This document shows positions 57,759 to 64,000 of a stretch of DNA of 64,000 bases, piece after piece; positions within the stretch are counted from its first letter, which is position 1; each line of letters opens with the position of its first letter. This DNA is from Providencia sp. PROV188 (GTDB lineage Bacteria; Pseudomonadota; Gammaproteobacteria; Enterobacterales; Enterobacteriaceae). The notes below the pieces were generated by a model, which had not been told where the DNA came from, ran no database searches, and saw only the letters and a list, made by a program, of their open reading frames with translations. Where the stretch lies: assembly GCF_027595165.1 (NCBI RefSeq), contig NZ_CP097291.1:1736001-1800000 (forward strand). Direction: 5' to 3'. The position numbers and the translations under genes are program-made.

Positions 57759-58649
57759 ATGCCTGTTGATCTTAATTTACTAAAGGTATTTGTTGCAGTG
57801 GCCACTCAGGGAAGTTTTGCTAATGCAGCAAAACATCTCTCAATGCCAACATCAAATGTGAGTCGGCAAATTAAGCAGCTTGAAACTCAACTTAATTGCC
57901 GATTGATTGAACGGACTACACGGCAAATGCGTTTAACTGAACAAGGTACTTTATTATTAAATAAAAGCCAAAAATTGTATTTAGAATTAGATGAAACCTT
58001 GCAACAAATTAGCACCTCAAAAATATTAAGTGGCACTTTGCGGTTAACTATTCCAAGTGAATTTGGCAGTGTATTATTTGCAGATTTACTGGCTCAATTT
58101 GCGCTTACTCATCCTGACCTTGCCATCCACTGTGACACGCAGCTAGCCCCTCTGGATGTTATTGGTGATGACGTGGATTTATTACTGACTTTTCATCGTG
58201 GAGCATTGATTGATAGTAGTTATCACTCAAAATTGGTTAAGTCATGGGAAAGTGTTGTCGTTGCTGCTCCTAAATTAATTGAAAAACAAGGGATACCCAG
58301 CACCGTGGATGAACTCAGCATGATGCCCTGTATCACGAGTTTCAGTGCGTTGCAGGGGCAGCCATGGATTTTTAGCACACATGATGGTCAGTTAAAAAAA
58401 GTCAGTATAAACAGTCAGTACCGTGTTAATAGCGGTATTCTTGCCAGTGCGGCAGCACTCAATGGGTTGGGATTTGCTATTTTATCAAAAGAGGGGTGCC
58501 AAAGTGCAATTCAGGCGGGAACGTTGGTGGAAGTTAGCTTTGATGATATGTATCCAGCGCCGATTGAGCTACGTGCTGTTTATGCTTCAAAACGTTCACT
58601 TTCGCCGAAAGTTGATACCATTTTGAGTTATTTGCTGAAAAATATCTAG
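57759..58649 (+). CDS. LysR-family transcriptional regulator
   Basis: A 296-residue LysR regulator. The N-terminal HTH (about 1-60) has LLKVFVAVATQGSFANAAKHL and PTSNVSRQIKQLETQLNCRLIERTTRQMRLTEQG; the effector domain follows (about 90-290). It resembles the group that includes AaeR/DsdC-like single regulators, but no specific orthologue is recognised. It starts 44 bp after the accA-like gene on the same strand, with no obvious terminator between, so the two may be co-transcribed. Confidence 0.9.
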   Translation: MPVDLNLLKVFVAVATQGSFANAAKHLSMPTSNVSRQIKQLETQLNCRLIERTTRQMRLTEQGTLLLNKSQKLYLELDETLQQISTSKILSGTLRLTIPSEFGSVLFADLLAQFALTHPDLAIHCDTQLAPLDVIGDDVDLLLTFHRGALIDSSYHSKLVKSWESVVVAAPKLIEKQGIPSTVDELSMMPCITSFSALQGQPWIFSTHDGQLKKVSINSQYRVNSGILASAAALNGLGFAILSKEGCQSAIQAGTLVEVSFDDMYPAPIELRAVYASKRSLSPKVDTILSYLLKNI

Positions 58650-58706
58650 GCCGATATTACTATCAGCCTATTGCCATAATGCCAATAAACATTATGGTGA
58701 TCCGAG

Positions 58707-59174
58707 TTATTTATTTCCGCGTAGGCGTAGTGTTAAGCCTTTTAATAGGTAACGTAATAGTTGGTCGCCACATTCACGATAATTTTTATGTTCTGGATTA
58801 CGGAAAATAGCACTTAATTCTGGTTTTGAAACTCGGAAATCAACAGATTGGTAGATTTCCAGTAAATCAACATCTTTCAGTTCAAAGGCAACACGTAATT
58901 TCTTGAAAATAATATTGTTATTGATTCTATCTTCAACTTCAGGCGCTGGACGACTTTCATCTTTACCACGGCGATGGTAAATCAATCCGTTAAGAAAGTG
59001 ACCGAGCACAAGGTCGCTACATTCAACGTAGTCTGGATCGGTATCTTTCTTTAGCCAGAGGCTCATTTCTTCTTTTGTGACTGAAAAGTCTGCAAGTTTT
59101 ACGATTTCAACCATCTGAGCATCGCTCAAATCCAACATATAACGAACACTTCGTAAAACGTAATTATTTAGCAT
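58707..59174 (-). CDS. yehS: DUF1456 protein YehS
   Basis: A 155-residue cytosolic protein with two tandem DUF1456 repeats, each starting LR..R..LDL.D..ivei and holding the pattern Y.EC.D..L..fLnGL..r.RGK (first at about 45-75, second at about 125-150). The middle segment RINNNIIFKKLRVAFELKD is near-identical to E. coli YehS (156 residues). Function unknown. Single gene on the minus strand, convergent with the LysR gene. Confidence 0.94.
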   Translation of the reverse strand: MLNNYVLRSVRYMLDLSDAQMVEIVKLADFSVTKEEMSLWLKKDTDPDYVECSDLVLGHFLNGLIYHRRGKDESRPAPEVEDRINNNIIFKKLRVAFELKDVDLLEIYQSVDFRVSKPELSAIFRNPEHKNYRECGDQLLRYLLKGLTLRLRGNK

Positions 59175-59275
59175 GGGGTTAATTATCCAACGGATCGATT
59201 AAAAAACAGGCTTATATTAGCCATGAAACGTTATTATAAAGCAAAGGCGGCTACCGATGCTTTATAAATTATTGG

Positions 59276-59590
59276 TTAGCCCATAAAGTAAATCAGTCCA
59301 TAGAAAAAGACTAAAGTTAATCCGACGGTTACTAACATATTTTTCAGTAAGGATGCAGCCACAACGCAAAATAGCGCTCCCCAAAGATAAGGATTATCAG
59401 GAAAACTACGCAATTCATGGTTTTCTAATAAGATTACAGGAGCACAAATTGCGGTAAGCAAACAGGGGGCAGAATAACTGAGCGCTTGGCGTACAATTAA
59501 TGGTAACCGTATGGGTAATTGAGGGATCAGAAAAATATAACGGAGAGAGAAAACAACAGCCGTTAAACTGATAATTAAAATCCAGATCAT
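59276..59590 (-). CDS. AzlD-family branched-chain amino acid exporter subunit (YgaH-like)
   Basis: A 104-residue membrane protein with three to four helices and the family segments LRYIFLIPQLPIRLP and RQALSYSAPCLLTAICAPVI. It is the small subunit that pairs with AzlC/YgaZ to export valine and related amino acids. Its start overlaps the azlC stop by 4 bp, so the two are translationally coupled. Ends about 100 bp from yehS. Confidence 0.9.
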   Translation of the reverse strand: MIWILIISLTAVVFSLRYIFLIPQLPIRLPLIVRQALSYSAPCLLTAICAPVILLENHELRSFPDNPYLWGALFCVVAASLLKNMLVTVGLTLVFFYGLIYFMG

Positions 59591-60288
59591 TTTTCTTCCC
59601 TTAATAAACGGGAGACACCAACAGAAACAAACATTCCACCAACACCGGCAATCACAATTGCACTACTGAACGAATGCATTGATAAGGTAATTGCTGTAAT
59701 TAATGAAAATAAAACACCACAGGCGGTACTTATTTTTTTAGTGAGTGGAACGACAATGGCCAATAGTGTCGCGACGACTGAGAAATCTAAATGTAATTTA
59801 CTTAAATCACCCACCAAATTTGCCATCACAATGCCGCATAAGCTGGTGACTAACCACACAAGATAAAAACTAAATCCGGCACCAAATAAATAGGAAAAAC
59901 TGAGGGCTTGACGCTTGGCTGCACTAATGGCGAATAGCTCATCAGTTAATAGAAAGCCAATGCTTAAACGTTGTGGTGTCGTAAAATTCTTTACGTGAGG
60001 GCGCATGGTTAGCCCATATAAAAGATGTTGTGATGTAATAAAGAAGACAGAAATCACAATTGTAATATAGCCTGCCCCAGAGTTGAGTAAACCTAGGGTG
60101 ACTAACTGAGCTGCGCCTGCAAAAACCATTGCAGACATTGCGATGCTTTGCCAAAAAGAAAGCCCTGTTTCAATGGCCATGGAACCTGCAAGAACCCCCC
60201 ACGGAATAACTGCAAGATTTAAGGGTAATGTATGGACAGCTCCATCCATCATTGCGCGTTGCCATGGCTTTGGTTGTTGAGACGACAT
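59587..60288 (-). CDS. AzlC-family branched-chain amino acid exporter subunit (YgaZ-like)
   Basis: A 233-residue inner-membrane protein with about six helices. Characteristic segments are LAVIPWGVLAGSMAIETGLSF, MSAMVFAGAAQLVTLGLL and GFLLTDELFAISAAKR. With AzlD it should form the L-valine/branched-chain export complex YgaZH. The start at 60288 has AGGTG eight bases upstream; an in-frame ATG at 60321 lacks a site. Upstream lies a long AT-rich gap shared with the divergent leuE gene. Confidence 0.9.
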   Translation of the reverse strand: MSSQQPKPWQRAMMDGAVHTLPLNLAVIPWGVLAGSMAIETGLSFWQSIAMSAMVFAGAAQLVTLGLLNSGAGYITIVISVFFITSQHLLYGLTMRPHVKNFTTPQRLSIGFLLTDELFAISAAKRQALSFSYLFGAGFSFYLVWLVTSLCGIVMANLVGDLSKLHLDFSVVATLLAIVVPLTKKISTACGVLFSLITAITLSMHSFSSAIVIAGVGGMFVSVGVSRLLREEK

Positions 60289-60748
60289 CGATGTGCACCT
60301 GTATGTTGAAATGTCATTCATTGAATAAAAGTCTAAACAAAGACAATGTTGATTTAACTACAGGTATTTAGAGTAAAAATTATTATTCAATACGCTGTAG
60401 GTATCCATTGTTATATCGTGAAATGTGGAACAAATCACTATCTCTACCTACAGACTTTAAATGGTATTAAAAACTAACTTTTTATTAGTTTATGAAGTTT
60501 TATATTGATTAAAATTTTTTTTTGGCTTGATGCTGATTAAGTGATTTTGATTGGAGTTTAATTCCAATTTCAACTGTCAATATCTATATCAATGACTAGA
60601 TTATAATTAAATTGCTAGATTTATATTCTGTATATTAACATATTTCTGGTGGTATCTTTTATTAAAAATAAAAAATGTGTATCATAGTACCCATTAAGCA
60701 AGAATGTGAATTAATTGTTATAACTTTTATTGAGTTAGCGGGTTTATT
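60289..60748. other. Divergent promoter region between azlC and leuE
   Basis: About 460 bp, AT-rich, no gene seen. Two branched-chain amino acid exporters diverge from it, so common control (for example by Lrp) is plausible, but I could not identify a convincing site. Confidence 0.45.
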
Positions 60749-61390
60749 ATGCTTGAAAACTTCGGTATTACAAACTTATGGACTTATCTTATCGGTGTAA
60801 TTTTTATTACATTGGTACCAGGCCCTAATTCTCTATTTGTTTTAACGAGTAGCGCAAAATATGGTGTAAAAAATGGTTACAAAGCAGCACTTGGTGTATT
60901 TACTGGTGATGCATTGCTCATTTTTTTATCATTCTTAGGTGTCGCGTCTTTAGTCAAAACGTCTCCTATATTTTTTAGCGTGATCAAGTATGCGGGTGCT
61001 ACCTACTTATTTTACTTAGGTATTAAAACGTTGTATGCAGTATTACATAAAAAAGAATCTGCAACAGATGTCGATGGGATCATATTAGAAACAAAAGGCA
61101 CTTATAAGAAAGCCGTCTTTCTAAGTTTACTAAATCCAAAAATGATCATTTTTTATGTTTCATTCTTTATTCAATTTATTGACCCAGCGTACCCAAGTGC
61201 AGGGGTACCATTCTTCGTGCTCGGCGTGATATTAGAAGCATGCAGCATGTTTTATCTATCAATGCTGATATTTGGTGCTGTTGCAGTGACCAACATGGTA
61301 AAACACAATAAAAAATTATCTAAATTTTCAAATAGCTGTATTGGTGCCGTCTTTTTAATGTTCGGTGCAAAATTAGCATTAACAGCCTAA
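60749..61390 (+). CDS. leuE: Leucine efflux protein LeuE (LysE/RhtB family)
   Basis: A 213-residue transporter with six helices. The family motif VPGPNSLFVLTSSAKYGVKNGYKAALGVFTGD is in helix 1-2 (shown here in part: GPNSLFVLTSS), and SLLNPKMIIFYVSFFIQFID is near-identical to E. coli LeuE/YeaS (212 residues). It exports leucine and some analogues. Divergent from azlCD, giving a small branched-chain amino acid efflux neighbourhood. It has its own terminator. Confidence 0.92.
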   Translation: MLENFGITNLWTYLIGVIFITLVPGPNSLFVLTSSAKYGVKNGYKAALGVFTGDALLIFLSFLGVASLVKTSPIFFSVIKYAGATYLFYLGIKTLYAVLHKKESATDVDGIILETKGTYKKAVFLSLLNPKMIIFYVSFFIQFIDPAYPSAGVPFFVLGVILEACSMFYLSMLIFGAVAVTNMVKHNKKLSKFSNSCIGAVFLMFGAKLALTA

Positions 61391-61418
61391 TTTATTGATT
61401 TATAAATTTTTACTAAAG

Positions 61419-61449
61419 GATAGCTGGCAAATGTGCCAGCTATTTTTTT
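61419..61449 (+). terminator. Terminator after leuE
   Basis: ATAGCTGGCA pairs with TGCCAGCTAT around a 4-base loop, followed by a T-run. Confidence 0.92.
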
Positions 61450-61606
61450 GTTTTTAATTTATCTTTTCAGGTTTTTTCCTGTTTGCCTTCAGAGTGATGC
61501 CTGTCATCATGATGCTAATTTAGTCACGACTAAGTAAGCCGCTGTACAAGGAAGTATGAGTACGGCTATATACAAAACCATCGAATTGATATTAACTGAG
61601 GTTGTT

Positions 61607-62362
61607 ATGCACATTCTGGGATTATTAATCTATTTTATTCCTGCAATTTATTTCGCTGTCCATTCAATAAAAAGTAATCAAAACTCTTATTGGTTGTTCA
61701 TTTTATTTGTTTTCCCAATTTTGGGCTCGGTTGTTTATGCGCTGGTCATTTGGATGCCGACTATGCGTTATTCCCGCCATGGGTATAAGTTAGAAAGAGC
61801 GATTAAAAAACAATTAGCCCCAAATAAAAGCATCAATCAAGCTCTAAAAGAGTATGAATTAAATCCGACTACGAATAGTTGTGTAACACTAGCAGATGCA
61901 TATACCGATAAAGGTGACTATCAAAATGCGATTAAATACTATCAGGAATCACTGCAAGGAATTAATCAGTATTCACCGGATATTATGTTGAAATATGCGG
62001 ATGCACTGTATGAAGCGGGGGAGTACGCGCGTTGTAAAGAGACGTTAGACCTATTGTGTGAAAAAAATTCAACGTTCAACTCGAATGCAGGTCATTTTTT
62101 ATATGCTCGTTCTTTAGTACGCTTAGGTTTGGTTACAGACGCTGATAATGAGTTTCGTGCCTTATTAAGTCATCGTGATCATATTGAATACAAGGTTGCT
62201 TACGCTGAGTTTTTATTTGAACAAAAACGTGTGATTGAAGCGATGCCATTAATTGATGAAGTGATTAAAACCTATTCACTTTTACCCAAAGCGGCACAAA
62301 ATTATAATAAGCACTGGTATCAAACGGCTGTGAAATTAAAAAATAGTAAGTTAATAGAATAA
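61607..62362 (+). CDS. PLDc_N-like membrane anchor with tetratricopeptide repeats
   Basis: A 251-residue protein. The first 60 residues form two helices with PAIYFAVHSIKSNQNSYW and LFVFPILGSVVYALVIW, the PLDc_N domain found in cardiolipin synthases. The rest is helical with at least three TPR units (LADAYTDKGDYQNAIKYYQES, KYADALYEAGEYARCKETLD, FLYARSLVRLGLVTDADNEF). No phospholipase domain is present. It is probably a membrane-tethered scaffold; function unknown. The ATG at 61607 has GAGG five bases upstream; an in-frame ATG at 61556 would add 17 residues. Confidence 0.78.
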   Translation: MHILGLLIYFIPAIYFAVHSIKSNQNSYWLFILFVFPILGSVVYALVIWMPTMRYSRHGYKLERAIKKQLAPNKSINQALKEYELNPTTNSCVTLADAYTDKGDYQNAIKYYQESLQGINQYSPDIMLKYADALYEAGEYARCKETLDLLCEKNSTFNSNAGHFLYARSLVRLGLVTDADNEFRALLSHRDHIEYKVAYAEFLFEQKRVIEAMPLIDEVIKTYSLLPKAAQNYNKHWYQTAVKLKNSKLIE

Positions 62363-62400
62363 GTTAGCTTTCAAATACAATCATTAAAAACATCTCGTTA

Positions 62401-62431
62401 TTGGCTCTCCATCGTTGGTATGGAGAGCCAA
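62401..62431. terminator. Bidirectional terminator between TPR gene and RND pump gene
   Basis: TTGGCTCTCCAT pairs with ATGGAGAGCCAA around a 7-base loop between two convergent genes. Confidence 0.8.
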
Positions 62432-62447
62432 ATTATTGCAATTATTC

Positions 62448-64000
62448 CTACCAGCGTTTTATATCTCTATCAGATTGAGTGACAGATGTACATTTCGCTA
62501 ATAGCGGCAATGTTTTCTTTTTCAAATCATCCATCAAGCTATAAATAACGGGAACAAATAGTAAGCTGAGAACGGTTGAACTCATCAAGCCGCCGATAAC
62601 AGCAACTGCCATTGGTGCTCTAAATCCCGCATCAGCTCCAGTTGTGAGTACGAGGGGGATCATCCCTGCAATCATGGCAAAGGTGGTCATAATAATAGGA
62701 CGGATTCGTTCCTGACCCGCTTCGATAATAGCTTGTTGTCGATTTAAACCAGCTCGTTCTTTTTCAAGAATAAACTCCACCAAAAGTATCGAATTTTTGG
62801 TGACTATTCCCATTAACATTAAAATACCAATAATGACAGGAAGATCTATCATTGCACCATATAACACTAAGGCGATAATGGCTCCCCCGATAGAGAATGG
62901 TAGTGCCACTAAAATCGTTATAGGTTGCATAAAATCTTTAAACAAAATAATGAGTATGGCGAATACCAGTAGTACACTGAAAAGCATTGTTGTACTAAAA
63001 CGTTCAAACATATCGAGCATGAACTCCATATCACCATACTCTAATGGCTCAATACTTTTTGGTAGTGATTGATATTCAGGAAGTTCGACAACGCGTTCCA
63101 ATGCTTCGCCAAGTGATAACCCATCTAAATTACCTTCAATAGACATTTTCCTAGCTCGATTTATGCGGTCAATCTGTGATGGTCCATCGCTAAAATTAAT
63201 GTTAGCAACGGATTTAAGTGGCACAGTTAAATCGTTACCGCTACGAATATAGAGATTACGCAACGCGCTTACGTCATTTTTTTGATTGTCAGGTAAAACA
63301 ACCTGTAACGTTAATTGTCTATCCGGTAAATTAAACTTAGCGCTGCGAGAGTTCGATTCTCCCATTGTTGCCACTCTTAATGTATTGGCGATTTCTTCTA
63401 CATTAACTGCAGTTCTTCCTAAATCTTGCAGGTCAGGGGAAATAATCAGCTCTTTACGTAAAAGTGGTTTAATAACACGCACATTATTAATGCCATTTAC
63501 GTTGGCAACTGCATCGCGAAGCTTATGCATTTGAATTTCTAGCTCTTTGGGATCAGCTCCTGTAAAGGTCAATGAAAATTCTTTATTTCCTTCGCTATTA
63601 CTGAAGGTATAGCGTGCATCTGGAGTTTGTTGTAATAGGTGAGAAATTGAGTTTTCAAACTGTTTTTGTGACATTTCACGTTCATTTGGTTCTGTTAATG
63701 TCAGAATTATTTGGCCTTTATGCTGAGCTATTCCATCGGCGTCATCACTGATCCCCGCAATGGTATAAATTGACTTTATTTCAGTACGTGACTTCAATTG
63801 TTCAGTCATATTCCTAACCGCTTTTTGCGTTTCTTCGACAGGGGTTCCCGGCGGTAATTCCACTTCAATCTGGCTAACACTAATATCGCCTTCAGGCATA
63901 AAGCCAATAGGCAGATAAGTAATACTGGAGATTGAACCAATCAAAAATATAAATACGAATGAAAGGGCGAGTTTGCGATGTTTCAATGTCATTACTAACA
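62448..64000 (-). CDS. RND efflux transporter, C-terminal half (cut by window end)
   Basis: The frame runs open to the right edge, so the gene is truncated by the window. The visible 517 residues are the second half of an HAE-1 type RND pump (about 1030 residues): transmembrane helix 7 (LALSFVFIFLIGSI), porter subdomains with GFMPEGDISVSQIEVELPPGTP (about first 45 residues), and helices 8-12 with FKDFMQPITILVALPFSIGGA, MLMGIVTKNSILLVEFILE and RIRPIIMTTFAMIAGMIPLV. Substrate unknown. An adaptor gene is expected outside the window. Confidence 0.9.
   Translation of the reverse strand, partial: LVMTLKHRKLALSFVFIFLIGSISSITYLPIGFMPEGDISVSQIEVELPPGTPVEETQKAVRNMTEQLKSRTEIKSIYTIAGISDDADGIAQHKGQIILTLTEPNEREMSQKQFENSISHLLQQTPDARYTFSNSEGNKEFSLTFTGADPKELEIQMHKLRDAVANVNGINNVRVIKPLLRKELIISPDLQDLGRTAVNVEEIANTLRVATMGESNSRSAKFNLPDRQLTLQVVLPDNQKNDVSALRNLYIRSGNDLTVPLKSVANINFSDGPSQIDRINRARKMSIEGNLDGLSLGEALERVVELPEYQSLPKSIEPLEYGDMEFMLDMFERFSTTMLFSVLLVFAILIILFKDFMQPITILVALPFSIGGAIIALVLYGAMIDLPVIIGILMLMGIVTKNSILLVEFILEKERAGLNRQQAIIEAGQERIRPIIMTTFAMIAGMIPLVLTTGADAGFRAPMAVAVIGGLMSSTVLSLLFVPVIYSLMDDLKKKTLPLLAKCTSVTQSDRDIKRW

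Overview
The window looks like chromosomal DNA from an enterobacterium of the family Morganellaceae, most likely Providencia. This is inferred from three things: the low GC content, core genes in Enterobacterales-type neighbourhoods (minCDE, ycgLMN, hslJ-ldhA, ydbH-ynbE-ydbL, azoR/hrpA, ydgI-ydgH/pntAB, yhiI-rbbA-yhhJ, ahpCF, amn), and accessory genes typical of this group (an MrpJ-like regulator beside a fimbrial operon, and a tyrosine decarboxylase/TyrP pair). No rRNA, tRNA, insertion sequence, prophage or CRISPR array was recognised. Both ends cut a gene: a TonB-dependent receptor on the left and an RND efflux pump on the right.

Positions 1-6.5 kb hold a HasR-like receptor tail with a dedicated TonB-like protein, then minCDE (minus strand), then ycgL, a lipoprotein lytic transglycosylase, ycgM and ycgN. 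A non-coding stretch of about 1.6 kb (6.5-8.1 kb) carries a near-consensus RcsAB box and a perfect FNR box. It precedes a four-gene chaperone-usher fimbrial operon (pilin, chaperone, usher, two-domain adhesin; 8.1-13.0 kb), which faces an MrpJ-type regulator. Positions 14-25 kb carry grxB, hslJ-ldhA, a P-loop kinase, a possible 35-residue membrane protein, ydbH-ynbE-ydbL, azoR and hrpA. Positions 25.7-31.8 kb carry an arginine/ornithine-type antiporter, ydgH and the transhydrogenase genes pntAB.

Positions 32-38 kb are accessory: a quinone oxidoreductase, tyrosine decarboxylase plus tyrosine permease (predicted tyramine production), and a YqjI-like PadR regulator with a Fur box, duplicated palindromic operators and a small partner protein. 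At 38.1-40.1 kb an ABC-F ATPase is preceded by a 27-codon leader ORF with a strong ribosome binding site and mutually competing RNA stems, one of which buries the ABC-F start. This looks like translational attenuation and is the most striking undescribed-looking signal here. Positions 40-49 kb hold a GNAT gene, yhiI-rbbA-yhhJ and ahpCF with a good OxyR site.

Positions 49-64 kb hold a small holin-like membrane protein with two plausible starts, a YebB-like papain-fold protein, a divergent MocR/GNAT pair, NADAR and AEC-transporter genes, a MliC-type lysozyme inhibitor, amn, an acetyltransferase, a stand-alone accA-like gene followed by a LysR gene, yehS, azlCD, leuE, a PLDc_N-TPR membrane protein and the RND pump fragment. 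All assignments come from reading the sequence and remembered family features; no search was run.
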